A stretch of DNA of 64,000 nt. Source: Legionella_C dresdenensis. Lineage in GTDB: Bacteria > Pseudomonadota > Gammaproteobacteria > Legionellales > Legionellaceae. Both the position numbers and the translations under genes were made by a program. Every line of letters starts with the position of its first letter. Position 1 is the first letter of the stretch. The notes beneath the pieces were generated by a model, which was not told the origin of the DNA, did no database searches, and saw only the letters and a program-made list of their open reading frames with translations. Positions 52,822 through 61,439 of the stretch are shown here, piece by piece. Location of the stretch: positions 29,697 to 93,696 of the forward strand of contig NZ_JBHSAB010000005.1 of NCBI RefSeq assembly GCF_042649825.1. The letters are read 5' to 3'.

Positions 52822-53294
52822 TAGGTAACGTCCCTAAAGTTTTTGCTTATTTAAAGCACAGATTTTAAAATTTACCCATATCCGCCCCCTCTCCCGCGAA
52901 AGGAATTTGAATAGTATACAGATGGTTCTTCGCGGGAGAGGGTTGGGGAGAGGGGATGTCACGAATGGTAATAGATGATGCGCTTTGGACAAATTACTCG
53001 ATATAACAAAATCAACTATATATGCCCCTATAGGGACTTGTCGTTTAAATTTAAATCCTAGTCGATTTGCTCGAAGGTAATACCATAGATGCTGCTCTGT
53101 AAGAGTTCTTTGCCTACTTAATTTCTTTGCGTGTTGCCTCAGTATCGATTTGTCCACTTCCCTCTCCCCAACCCTCTCCCGCGAAGGATCATCAGTATAT
53201 TATTCAAATTCCTTTCGCGGGAGAGGGAGCAGATTGGGGTAAATATAAAAATCTGTGCATTAAATAAACAAAAAAACTTTAGGGACGTTACCTA
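52822..53294. mobile_element. 473-bp inverted-repeat element carrying a DUF559 fragment
   Basis: The ends are long inverted repeats: left TAGGTAACGTCCCTAAAGTT, continuing TTTGCTTATTTAAAGCACAGATTTT; right is the reverse complement, ending AAACTTTAGGGACGTTACCT + A, giving about 50 bp of high similarity. Directly inside each end is a family C-type palindrome CCCTCTCCCGCG...CGCGGGAGAGGG, with a loop (AAAGGAATTTGAAT...) also inverted between the two. TA at each outer boundary may be a target-site duplication. The centre holds a truncated DUF559 reading frame on the minus strand. There is no transposase, so it is probably non-autonomous. Confidence 0.7.
52834..53157 (-). pseudogene. Truncated DUF559 (Vsr-like fold) gene
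   Basis: The first 50 residues from the ATG at 53157 match the N-terminus of DUF559 proteins: LRQHAKKLSRQRTLTEQHLW, then LGFKFKRQVPIGAYIVDFV. In intact relatives this is followed by acidic catalytic-site residues of a restriction-endonuclease-like fold; here the frame instead reads through the repeat (SPLPNPLPRR...LSRERGR), so the catalytic half is missing. The remaining frame to 52834 is repeat translation. Full-length DUF559 proteins are about 110-120 residues. It is likely non-functional. Confidence 0.65.
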
Positions 53295-53419
53295 ATGAAT
53301 TTAGAAAAAATTGAGCGAGAAGCAAAATCTTAAGCAGACCACGTTTGTGAGTTAAAGGTAATCTTTATTGTTCATGTGATTTAAAATTTATTGATTTACA
53401 AGAAATTAGCTGATGTTCT

Positions 53420-53507
53420 TGGCGGAGAGACAGGGATTCGAACCCTGGGAAGGTTTCCCTTCAACGGTTTTCAAGACCGCCGCAATCGACCACTCTGCCA
53501 CCTCTCC
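53420..53507 (-). tRNA. tRNA-Ser (TGA)
   Basis: On the minus strand GGAGAGG/TCTCTCC acceptor, D arm GGCAGAGTGGTCGATTGC, anticodon loop CTTGAAA (TGA), a long variable arm GAAGGGAAACCTTCC, T arm GGGTTCGAATCCC and encoded GCCA end. The 88-nt length and long variable arm identify a class II serine tRNA, matching E. coli serT. Confidence 0.95.
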
Positions 53508-53663
53508 GAGACGAATACTATCGCAACCCCTATTTCATTGCAAACGTTTTTTTTATTATTTTTGCTTTTGATGAAAAAAATTGGTTGAAACCTCGCAAAT
53601 TCAGTTGTGATGGGTATAATGTCGGACATTCAGTTACGGTATTTATTCGTGCAGGTGTATGAT

Positions 53664-54434
53664 ATGAAACGAATTCAGGCAATTACCCTGGCAGCTGTTG
53701 TAGTGTCGCTTACAGCATGTTCATGGTGGAATAAAGATGAGGATGATTCAAGTCCTTTTAAAGGCATGACTGCAAAGCAGCTTTATACAGAATCAAAAGC
53801 TGCTTTGAAGAGCGGTGAGTATGACAGCGCTGCCAAACGTCTTGAGGCGATGGAGTCCATGTATCCGTTCAGCGAGTATGCCGAACAGGCGCAGATGGAC
53901 TTGGTTTATGCTTATTATAAGAAAGAAGATTATGCTTCGGCGGCGGCAACAGCGGAGCGGTTTATTCATCTTTATCCGCGTGCTAAAAATGTGGATTACG
54001 CCTATTATATGAAAGGACTGGCTAACTTCCAGCAACCGCGCGGTACTTTTGCAAATTATTTGCCTATGGATGAATCCTGGCGTGATCCAGGAACTCAGGC
54101 GCAGGCTTATGCTGATTTTTCTATGCTGGTTGAGCGTTTCCCGCAAAGCCGCTATAAGCCAAACGCGCAACAAAGAATGCTCTACCTGAGAAATATGTTT
54201 GCTCAGCATGAATTGAATATTGCCAAATACTATTTTAAACGCAAAATGTATGTTGCTGCTGCCGAGCGGGCTGGTTTCCTGGTGAAAACCTATCAACAGG
54301 CTCCAAGCGCTCAGGAAGCCTTGATTATTATGTACCAGGCTAATAAGGCGCTGGGACTAAATAAAGCTGCTGATGATGCTCTGGCCGTTTATAAAGCCAC
54401 TTATCACAGTATGCCGCAAGGTATTACAGAATAG
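53664..54434 (+). CDS. bamD: Outer-membrane assembly lipoprotein BamD
   Basis: Essential partner of BamA in beta-barrel assembly. Start ATG at 53664 (256 residues) gives a lipoprotein signal KRIQAITLAAVVVSLTAC with the lipobox LTAC; 19 in-frame codons upstream are excluded. The mature protein has TPR-like repeats: LYTESKAALKSGEYDSAAKR, YPFSEYAEQAQMDLVYAYYK, LYPRAKNVDYAYYMKGLANF, with the BamD-type RFPQSRYKPNAQQRM. Lipid processing would need lspA at 7.4 kb. A 352-residue exported protein follows after 11 bases. Confidence 0.96.
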   Translation: MKRIQAITLAAVVVSLTACSWWNKDEDDSSPFKGMTAKQLYTESKAALKSGEYDSAAKRLEAMESMYPFSEYAEQAQMDLVYAYYKKEDYASAAATAERFIHLYPRAKNVDYAYYMKGLANFQQPRGTFANYLPMDESWRDPGTQAQAYADFSMLVERFPQSRYKPNAQQRMLYLRNMFAQHELNIAKYYFKRKMYVAAAERAGFLVKTYQQAPSAQEALIIMYQANKALGLNKAADDALAVYKATYHSMPQGITE

Positions 54435-54445
54435 GAACAAACACT

Positions 54446-55504
54446 GTGGCCAAAGCCCTTTGCCGCTATTTGTTGTTTACTTGTTTAGCGCTGGCAGCGT
54501 CAGCGCTGCAAGCCTTATCGTCTGATGAAGCTTTATTGCTCCGCAAGGATTTCCAGCTGTATCAGGCCTGGTCTTTAAGCCGAAACTATTATTTTGGTAC
54601 TTCGCTTCCTCGTGATCGCTTGTCGGCCCTTGCCTGGCAAATGGTGTATGTTGATTTGCTTCCTGCAGGTTACCCGCAGAAAGATCAGATGTTATCTTTC
54701 TTTTTGAATGGACTCAGCCAGGAGCAAGTGCAGCAGGCCAAGGCCCGATCAAAACAGTTAATCGAAAATTATAATCTTGGTGCGCCATTTTCCGAGGAAA
54801 ATTTAAGCAAGGCATATGCCTTGCGTGATGAAACGAATAATTGGCAAGCATTACAACCCGAATATGTTCCGTATTCTGCGGCAGGCAGATTTAAAAACTG
54901 GATCGAGTGGATCGCTGATCATATAGGCCGGGAATTTGCGGCCATGCTGGATCAGAAAGGGTATCGATTGCTGACCGCTCACGCTTTTCCGATTGTTTAT
55001 GGCCAGGTAGCAGTTAAAGGCCCTGAAGCTCCGGAAATGGTGTTAGCAAACATCCCTCTATCAGAAAACGGTTACTTTGTGGCTCATGCAGATACGGCTA
55101 CGTTGCATTTTCAATTGGCAGGTTATAAACCGGTTGCGGTAAATATCAATCCTGAGCAACAAATTCAAGCTATTCCGCCGGTTGTTCTGGAGCCTTTGCC
55201 GCATAGTAAAAAAACAGGGGTAGTCGGCCGGATTTTACCCTGGAATGGTTTTACACAAGGTAATATTTTGTTACAGGCTGATGATGGCGATCCTTCGCCA
55301 CGCGATCCCTGGAAACGGCCAGCCATACCACTTACCGTTACCAATACCGGTCAATTTTATGCAACCGGGTTAGCGCCCGGGCGTTATAAATTATTTATTA
55401 ATACCGCCGGATTGAGTACGGTTGTGAAATTTGCAGCGAAAGAGGGTGAGATTCGCGGGCTTTCGATTATTGATCTGCGTAGTAAGATTTATTCACGTAA
55501 ATAG
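54446..55504 (+). CDS. Exported protein of unknown function
   Basis: 352 residues from GTG at 54446, preceded by AGGAA. A classical signal peptide (LCRYLLFTCLALAASALQALS) implies export. Residues 30-180 are helical; from about 185 there is a beta-rich segment, and the last 100 residues resemble a carboxypeptidase-regulatory-like beta sandwich (TGVVGRILPWNGFTQGNILL, then TNTGQFYATGLAPGRYKLFI). It lies 11 bases downstream of bamD, so co-transcription is likely and a role in the envelope plausible. Not recognised as a named family. Confidence 0.8.
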   Translation: MAKALCRYLLFTCLALAASALQALSSDEALLLRKDFQLYQAWSLSRNYYFGTSLPRDRLSALAWQMVYVDLLPAGYPQKDQMLSFFLNGLSQEQVQQAKARSKQLIENYNLGAPFSEENLSKAYALRDETNNWQALQPEYVPYSAAGRFKNWIEWIADHIGREFAAMLDQKGYRLLTAHAFPIVYGQVAVKGPEAPEMVLANIPLSENGYFVAHADTATLHFQLAGYKPVAVNINPEQQIQAIPPVVLEPLPHSKKTGVVGRILPWNGFTQGNILLQADDGDPSPRDPWKRPAIPLTVTNTGQFYATGLAPGRYKLFINTAGLSTVVKFAAKEGEIRGLSIIDLRSKIYSRK

Positions 55505-55515
55505 AAGATGTTGAA

Positions 55516-55539
55516 ATGTTGGGCTTTACAGCCCAGCAC
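55516..55539. repeat. Palindrome family B between convergent genes
   Basis: ATGTTGGGCTTTACAGCCCA + GCAC between the stops of the exported protein and rdgC. A hairpin here would be present on both transcripts. Confidence 0.7.
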
Positions 55540-56471
55540 TAGGCAAAAACCTCATCCGCTATTTTATTTTCCACCGTGGTTTCACTGTTGCCATTTAACC
55601 CGGCAATCAAATCATCGGTCAAGGCACGCAGTTCACCAGCCAACAGGGTCAGGGCCGCATCACGCTGTAAATACTCTTCTTCCAGCTGTTGAGTTTCGTT
55701 AAATTCATCAATCAGATAATCCAGAGTTTTCAAGCGCTTGAAGGTCAGATCATGAGTCAGGGTAAACTGAATGCGTTCTTTCCAGATCAAGGAGATTTCG
55801 GCTGCAACCAGACCTTGGGATAAAAGGGTAATTATCTCTTCTGCCGGCATTTCATATCCCTTGCAATTAACCCGTTTTTTCTCATCGCTTAAAGAAAACA
55901 GCAGACAATCAGAAGCAAGCTGGAAAGAAGGAGGTAACAGGGCAGGGTCATTGATCCATTCAGCAAAACGTGTTGCCAGGTTTTCATGATAAAATAACGG
56001 CTCCAGTTGTAATCCAGGCACCGATTTACGAAGTAAGGAAATTAACTGCGAAGCCTGATTATCGCTTGCGGTATTAACAATTAACCGTTTGCTTTGAGTA
56101 TCAAGCAAGGCTAGCAGGCGCTTCTGGACACAGAATGATTTGGGTAATAATTCAAACTCCAGATCTTCCGCCATTTGAGCTTTTTCAGCACGTTTAATTT
56201 TACGGCCTTGTTGGGCTTCAAGGGTATTGATTCGCTCGGCAAGCAATTTGTTAATTACACCGCGCGGTAAAATGCGCTCTTCTTTTCCGAGGCAGATCAC
56301 CGCGCTGCCGGCAACTTCCTGGATTAACTCATCTGCGTAAGCAGGTAACCAGCCATAGGTGAATCGGGCATGGGGCGGACAGGCTTTTAATGTTTCTTCT
56401 GCCAGCAACTCCTGCAGATTAACCTCTTCCTTCATCTCATAATTGTAAACCAGTGCATTATTAAACCACAT
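55539..56471 (-). CDS. rdgC: Recombination-associated protein RdgC
   Basis: Ring-shaped DNA-binding protein that limits RecA filament loading. 310 residues, family size. The start MWFNNALVYNY, HARFTYGWLPAY, ILPRGVINKLLAERI and the C-terminal FKRLKTLDYLIDEF are recognisable RdgC features. Shine-Dalgarno AAGGATC precedes the ATG. It is convergent with the exported-protein gene and next to an outer-membrane protein gene on the same strand (60-base gap). Confidence 0.93.
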   Translation of the reverse strand: MWFNNALVYNYEMKEEVNLQELLAEETLKACPPHARFTYGWLPAYADELIQEVAGSAVICLGKEERILPRGVINKLLAERINTLEAQQGRKIKRAEKAQMAEDLEFELLPKSFCVQKRLLALLDTQSKRLIVNTASDNQASQLISLLRKSVPGLQLEPLFYHENLATRFAEWINDPALLPPSFQLASDCLLFSLSDEKKRVNCKGYEMPAEEIITLLSQGLVAAEISLIWKERIQFTLTHDLTFKRLKTLDYLIDEFNETQQLEEEYLQRDAALTLLAGELRALTDDLIAGLNGNSETTVENKIADEVFA

Positions 56472-56531
56472 AGTAGATCCTTTTGAAGCAAATCATGATG
56501 CTAACATGTTCCAGAGTAAATTTGCAGTCAT

Positions 56532-57485
56532 CTACCAAAATGCGTTAATTGCAATAACATAGGATTTAAATTCTGACGTATCACGGCCTGCCAGAGTTTT
56601 CCATACACCGGCAATAAGCCCGACGTTGGAATTAAAATTCCATTCCAAAGCAGGAGCAATGGTTATCTCATCAGTCGGATTCTGCCCGATATGTGCAGGC
56701 TGTCCAGCGCTGTTTGTGCCTGCATATCCGCTGAAACGAGTGCGGTGGCGATGGGCAAAGAAACCTTCCATTACTGCGACAAGGTGCTGGGTAAGGCTTA
56801 ATTCGCCAGCAATATCGATACTTTGTAAATCGCCGGGATGTACATTGCCTAAAGTATTTGCCGCACCGCCGAAACTGTTATAGCCATAGACACTGACATC
56901 AGCAGCATAAACATAGGCAAGACTTAAACGGGTACGGAGATAATGAACATCTGTAATAGGCAGTAAATGCTGGAAATTCAAATTAAACGCAGTCTGATAA
57001 CTGCCAATCCCGGTTGAATCGGTTCCATTATTGACAGGATCGAGATCTTCAAATTTACCGGTAGGAATAATTTCCTGAATGGTGACACGTAAATCAGGTA
57101 TCAAACGCCTGCCTTTTTGTTCAATAAGCTGATAACCGAGGGTTGCACTTACATCGCTCATATGGTGAGAGTTCTGGCCATGGAAACGATTGTAAGCATA
57201 AGGGGCGCTGAATTGCACATCCATAGAGTCTGAAATACCATGTGTAAATATCGGATTACCTACTATACTGCTGCCCATAGGAGCATGAGTAAGTTTCCAA
57301 TGCCGGTTATATATGCCTTCGTTGTCAGTGAAAAAACCATAGACCTCAAGATTGGTATGTCCGGCAGGAATGGTATGGCCCGAAGGCGCCAGTAATGGGC
57401 CTGTATACCAGGGAGCTGCAAACAATACGGAATTATATAATAAAAACAGAAGGGAACCAATAAATCGAATGACTGCCTGTCGCAT
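56532..57485 (-). CDS. Outer-membrane beta-barrel protein (phenol MetA-pathway transporter-like family)
   Basis: 317 residues with a signal peptide (VIRFIGSLLFLLYNSVLFAA) and a mature part of alternating beta strands rich in aromatics, ending in the outer-membrane signature ...VIAINAFW. IPAGHTNLEVYGFF, QFSAPYAYNRF and LIPDLRVTIQEIIPTGKFE look like the putative MetA-pathway-of-phenol-degradation family (PF13557), whose members are common in Legionella and whose function is not established. AAGGAG is ideally placed before the ATG. Confidence 0.82.
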   Translation of the reverse strand: MRQAVIRFIGSLLFLLYNSVLFAAPWYTGPLLAPSGHTIPAGHTNLEVYGFFTDNEGIYNRHWKLTHAPMGSSIVGNPIFTHGISDSMDVQFSAPYAYNRFHGQNSHHMSDVSATLGYQLIEQKGRRLIPDLRVTIQEIIPTGKFEDLDPVNNGTDSTGIGSYQTAFNLNFQHLLPITDVHYLRTRLSLAYVYAADVSVYGYNSFGGAANTLGNVHPGDLQSIDIAGELSLTQHLVAVMEGFFAHRHRTRFSGYAGTNSAGQPAHIGQNPTDEITIAPALEWNFNSNVGLIAGVWKTLAGRDTSEFKSYVIAINAFW

Positions 57486-57575
57486 AATGCTCCTTGTATG
57501 AACTGATTTGTCTTGCGGTGAGCAACAAGTCTGATGTAGATTAGCCCACTTTATTATTTGGAAAATAGTTTACTT

Positions 57576-58742
57576 ATGCATACAGCAGTTTATCTTCATC
57601 AAGCCAAAGAAAGCAATATCCGCCGAGGCCATCCATGGATATTTCCCAAAGCAATAGACAAAATCAAAGGTAAGCCGACTACTGGCGGTCTGGTCGATAT
57701 CTTTGATTCACAGGGTCAGCAAATGGGCATGGGGGTCTATAATGAACATTCGCTCTATCGAGTCAGAGTGCTGGCGCTTAATGAGGCCGGACTGACGCTT
57801 CAGGCGCTGGTTATCAGACGTTTGCAGCAGGCTAAATCCATTCGTACCGCCTTAAACCTGCCTGATGCACAAACAACGGCATTTCGGTTGTTTAACAGTG
57901 AAGCCGATGGTTTGTCAGGCTTAACCATAGATTGCTTTAACCAGGTATGTGTAGTGGCCAGTTCAGCTTACTGGGTAGAGTTAAATCGGGAAATTATTAC
58001 TGAGGCTATTCAGACCGTGCTCAAACCCGAGCAAATTATCTGGTTGCCGCAGACAAAGCCATTGTCTCAGGATGGCTGGACAATAACTGATGCTCCCAGG
58101 GAAAACGCTCACAGTACTGAAGTGCTGGAGGCGGGCGTCCGTTATCAGGTCAATTTTGCGCAGGCGCAAAAAACCGGATTATTTCTGGATCAACGAGAAA
58201 ACCATCAGCGGATAGCAGCGTTGGCAAACGGTAAGCGGGTATTGGACTTATATAGTTATACTGGCGGCTTCGCTTTGCATGCCGCGAAGGCTGGCGCTGC
58301 TAAAGTAACGGCCGTTGACAGTTCAGAGCAGGCCATTGCGCAGGGACGGAGTAATGCTGCTTTAAATGGCCTGGATCATATTGAATTTGTAGAGGCGGAT
58401 GCCCGCGATTATCTTGGGCATGCCGGAGAATATGATATTGTTATTCTTGATCCGCCAAAGCTGGTTCCATCCCAGCAGCATTTGCAGAAGGCAAAAAATT
58501 ACTATCGTTTTCTGCATCGGGAAACGTTTAAGGCTATGCGTTCAGGATCGTTATTGATGACATGTAATTGTTCGTCTGCCTTGTCGCCGCAGGAATTTTG
58601 TAACCTGGCCAGTTCACAGGCTGCGGCTGTTGGTAAGCAGGTTCGTTTGCTTGGGGTCTTTGGACCGTCAAGCTGTCATCCTGTGTTGCCTGCTTTTCCT
58701 GAGGGAAATTATTTGACAGCTGTGTTGCTTGCTGTAGTGTGA
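57576..58742 (+). CDS. Class I rRNA (cytosine-C5)-methyltransferase, RlmI-like
   Basis: SAM-dependent methyltransferase of 388 residues. The N-terminal PUA domain (KESNIRRGHPWIFPKAIDKI, then GMGVYNEHSLYRVRVL) is followed by an EEHEA-type region and the Rossmann core VLDLYSYTGGFALHAAKAGA, VTAVDSSEQAI, VEADARDYL, and motif IV LDPPKLVPS; the catalytic Cys is in MTCNCSSALS. This order is that of RlmI (YccW), which methylates C1962 of 23S rRNA. The ATG at 57576 is chosen over a TTG six codons upstream. Confidence 0.88.
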   Translation: MHTAVYLHQAKESNIRRGHPWIFPKAIDKIKGKPTTGGLVDIFDSQGQQMGMGVYNEHSLYRVRVLALNEAGLTLQALVIRRLQQAKSIRTALNLPDAQTTAFRLFNSEADGLSGLTIDCFNQVCVVASSAYWVELNREIITEAIQTVLKPEQIIWLPQTKPLSQDGWTITDAPRENAHSTEVLEAGVRYQVNFAQAQKTGLFLDQRENHQRIAALANGKRVLDLYSYTGGFALHAAKAGAAKVTAVDSSEQAIAQGRSNAALNGLDHIEFVEADARDYLGHAGEYDIVILDPPKLVPSQQHLQKAKNYYRFLHRETFKAMRSGSLLMTCNCSSALSPQEFCNLASSQAAAVGKQVRLLGVFGPSSCHPVLPAFPEGNYLTAVLLAVV

Positions 58743-58768
58743 AGGGTTGCTTTGCAAATTCCGAGCGG

Positions 58769-58887
58769 GTAAGGATGCCCGGTTAAAGTCTGTTTCGCAA
58801 ACACGCATGAAGTCATCCTGACGCTCCCAGATGCCCGTCCCTGGCATCTGAGGGTTTGCAAAACAGACTTTAACCGGGCATCCTTAC
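58769..58887. repeat. 119-bp inverted repeat with internal hairpin
   Basis: GTAAGGATGCCCGGTTAAAG, continuing TCTGTTT, is exactly inverted as AAACAGACTTTAACCGGGCA + TCCTTAC at the other end. The centre has its own AGATGCC...GGCATCT hairpin. It fills most of the 198-base gap between the methyltransferase and the isochorismatase gene. No coding capacity. Single copy in this window. Confidence 0.75.
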
Positions 58888-58940
58888 TGCAATTTTGGGA
58901 GTGCCGGCAACGCTGTGTGTTTTATGTTAAGGAGAACATT

Positions 58941-59483
58941 ATGTTATTACAAAAAGAAAAAACCTGTCTGGTTTTGGTTGATGTGCAGGAAAAATTAATT
59001 CCATTAATTCATAATCATTCGGATGTAGTAAACCGCTGCCAATGGTTGATGCGGCTGGCACGCGAATTGTCTGTACCTTGTGTAGTCAGTGAGCAATACC
59101 CTCGTGGGCTTGGTCATACGGTGCCTGAGTTGCTGCAGGATAACCATAGTACCATCATTGAAAAGGTTCACTTTTCCTGCTGGCGTGAACCGTCTTTCAA
59201 AAATGAGTTACAGACGATTAATCGTGATCAGATTGTTTTGATTGGTATAGAAACGCATGTCTGTGTGCTACAGACGGCAATTGATTTACATGATGCCGGT
59301 TTTCAGGTTTTTGTGGTTGTTGATGCTGTCGGTAGCCGGAATGAGCTGGACTATCGTTATGGCTTAAAACGGATGAAACAGACAGGGGTGCATTTGGTTA
59401 CTTCTGAAATGGTGTTTTTTGAATGGGTAGAAAAAGCAGGATCGCCGGAATTTAAAGCATTAAGTCAGTCTTATTTAAAATAA
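58941..59483 (+). CDS. Isochorismatase-family cysteine hydrolase
   Basis: 180 residues from ATG 58941, which has AAGGAG six bases upstream. The triad of the family is present: Asp in LVLVDVQEKL, Lys in IIEKVHFSCW, Cys in GIETHVCVLQTAID. EQYPRGLGHTVPEL and the final YGLKRMKQTGVHLVTSEMV resemble the YcaC/ISOC1-type hydrolases of unknown substrate rather than isochorismatase or nicotinamidase proper. It lies 15 bases before an SDR gene. Confidence 0.88.
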   Translation: MLLQKEKTCLVLVDVQEKLIPLIHNHSDVVNRCQWLMRLARELSVPCVVSEQYPRGLGHTVPELLQDNHSTIIEKVHFSCWREPSFKNELQTINRDQIVLIGIETHVCVLQTAIDLHDAGFQVFVVVDAVGSRNELDYRYGLKRMKQTGVHLVTSEMVFFEWVEKAGSPEFKALSQSYLK

Positions 59484-59498
59484 TAACGAGGGATTGTG

Positions 59499-60251
59499 AT
59501 GAAACTGGATAACCAAGTTGTAGTCATTACGGGTGGAGGATCGGGCTTGGGCGCTGCTTGTGCGGATTATTTCAGCAAGCATGGCGCACGGGTAGCGATT
59601 TGGGATAAAAACCCTGGTAAAAAAAGCGATAAAATAGCGCTTGGCATTAGTTGCGATGTCAGTTCTGAATCAGAGATTGAACGGGCATTACAAGAAACTG
59701 TCAATATGGTTGGCGTACCACGTATTTGCATTAACTGTGCAGGAATTGCGCCGGCTAAACGGATGGTTGGTAAAGAAGGCGCGATGCCGCTTGAGGCTTT
59801 TAAGCAGGTTATTGATATTAATCTGATCGGTACCTTTAACGTGATGCGGGTTACGGCCGCTGCAATGTCCGGACTGGAGCCGGATGCGGAGTCTGGCGAA
59901 CGCGGGGTAATTATTAACACGGCTTCTGTCGCAGCTTATGAAGGACAAATTGGCCAGATGGCCTACAGTGCGTCAAAAGGCGGTGTGGTCGCTATGACCT
60001 TGCCGGCAGCGCGTGAGCTTGCCCAGCATGCCATTCGAGTGAATACTATCGCCCCTGGCTTAATGGCAACGCCAATGTTGTTAGGCATGCCGCAGGAAGT
60101 GCAGGATAGCCTGGCTAGTACGGTGACATTTCCCAAGCGGCTTGGACATCCAGAGGAATACGCGGCTTTGGCGGCGCATATTGTTGAAAATGAATTAATT
60201 AATGGTGAAGTAATCAGGCTTGACGGGGCATTAAGAATGCAGGCGCGTTAA
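59499..60251 (+). CDS. SDR family, 3-hydroxyacyl-CoA dehydrogenase type II-like
   Basis: Short-chain dehydrogenase of 250 residues. Cofactor motif TGGGSGLGAACADYF with Asp at the end of strand 2 (VAIWDKN), favouring NAD; NCAG (INCAGIAPA); catalytic Ser, Tyr and Lys in IINTASVAAYEGQIG and YSASKGG. The PARELAQHAIRVNTIAPGLMATPM segment and the FPKRLGHPEEYAAL tail resemble 3-hydroxy-2-methylbutyryl-CoA dehydrogenases of the HSD17B10 branch. The ATG at 59499, one codon after a GTG, is better spaced from GAGGG. Confidence 0.88.
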   Translation: MKLDNQVVVITGGGSGLGAACADYFSKHGARVAIWDKNPGKKSDKIALGISCDVSSESEIERALQETVNMVGVPRICINCAGIAPAKRMVGKEGAMPLEAFKQVIDINLIGTFNVMRVTAAAMSGLEPDAESGERGVIINTASVAAYEGQIGQMAYSASKGGVVAMTLPAARELAQHAIRVNTIAPGLMATPMLLGMPQEVQDSLASTVTFPKRLGHPEEYAALAAHIVENELINGEVIRLDGALRMQAR

Positions 60252-60334
60252 TTCAGGAAAAAGAATTTTATAGCTTGCTCATCACTTTAGCGGTAAACTA
60301 TTGCCCTTTGTTAAAAATTTGATGAGACCAGTCT

Positions 60335-61439
60335 ATGTTAGAAGTAAATCAGATCACTTTTTCGTTAGCCGATCTTGAAAAGCGGGTAACAGCGCTTCGG
60401 GGGTATCTTTGACTTTGATGTCAAAAAAGAACGTCTCGAAGAAGTTGTCCGTGAACTTGAGTCGGCTGATGTATGGAACAAACCCGAGTATGCGCAGGCG
60501 CTTGGAAAAGAACGGGCGCAGTTGGAATCTGTAGTAAATCAGTTGCAGAATCTTACCCAGTCTCTTATTGATCTTGGCGAACTGTTTGAGCTTGCCCGGG
60601 AGGAAGATGACGAACTGGCCATTGCTGATGTTTCTTCCGAACTTAACAGTATTGAGCAGCAGGTCGCTGATCTTGAATTTCGCCGCATGTTCTCCGGTAA
60701 AATGGATGGCGCCAGCGCTTATCTCGATATTCAGTCCGGCTCAGGCGGCACTGAGGCGCAGGATTGGGCTGAGATGCTGTTGCGGATGTATTTGCGCTGG
60801 GGTGAAAAACATGGTTTCAATACCGAACTGATTGAATGCTCCGCCGGCGAGGTTGCAGGCATTAAAAGCGCTACTATTCATTTTACCGGCGAATATGCCT
60901 ATGGTTGGCTGCGTACAGAAACCGGCGTGCATCGCCTGGTACGTAAATCCCCCTTTGATTCTGGTAATCGGCGCCACACTTCATTTGCTGCGGTATTTAT
61001 CTCCCCTGAAATTGATGATGATATTGAAATCGAAATCAACCCCGCTGATTTACGCGTTGACACTTACCGGGCGTCAGGCGCAGGCGGCCAGCACGTAAAC
61101 CGTACGGACTCGGCAGTTCGGATTACCCATGTACCCAGTGGTATTGTTGTTCAATGCCAGAATGATCGCAGCCAACATAAAAACCGTGATCAGGCAATGA
61201 AGCAATTACGAGCTAAACTGTATGAAATGGAATTGCAAAAGAAAAATGCCGAACAACAGGCATTGGAAGAAAGCAAATCCGATATTGGATGGGGATCGCA
61301 AATACGTTCTTATGTTCTTGATCAATCGCGGATTAAGGATTTGCGTACTGGTGTAGAAACCAGTAATACCCAGGCAGTATTGGATGGCGATCTTGATCAA
61401 TTTATTGAAGCCAGTTTAAAAGCAGGAGTAGAGGCATGA
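60335..61439 (+). CDS. prfB: Peptide chain release factor 2, programmed +1 frameshift
   Basis: Terminates translation at UGA/UAA. The frame begins at ATG 60335 (MLEVNQITFSLADLEKRV), reaches codon 25 CTT and the in-frame TGA at 60410-60412 followed by C. A +1 slip on CTT-T then continues the frame with GAC to the stop at 61439; the Shine-Dalgarno-like GGGGG (60399-60403) sits just upstream as in E. coli. The product is about 367 residues, normal for RF2. It carries the codon-recognition SPF (KSPFDSGNRRH) and the catalytic GGQ (SGAGGQHVNRTDSAV). prfB-lysS overlap is four bases. Confidence 0.96.
60399..60413 (+). promoter_or_regulatory. prfB recoding site
   Basis: GGGGGTATCTTTGAC: the purine-rich internal Shine-Dalgarno, the slippery CTT codon, the UGA stop and the following C, all at the canonical E. 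coli spacing. It gives autoregulation of RF2: low RF2 lets ribosomes pause at UGA and shift. Confidence 0.95.

Noticed and set aside
53295..53419. Short frame ATGAATTTAGAAAAAATTGA after the inverted-repeat element
   Set aside because: Only 12 codons before a stop; probably a chance sequence.
53793..54296. 167-codon open frame antisense to bamD
   Set aside because: bamD has signal, lipobox and TPRs; the antisense product is unrecognisable.
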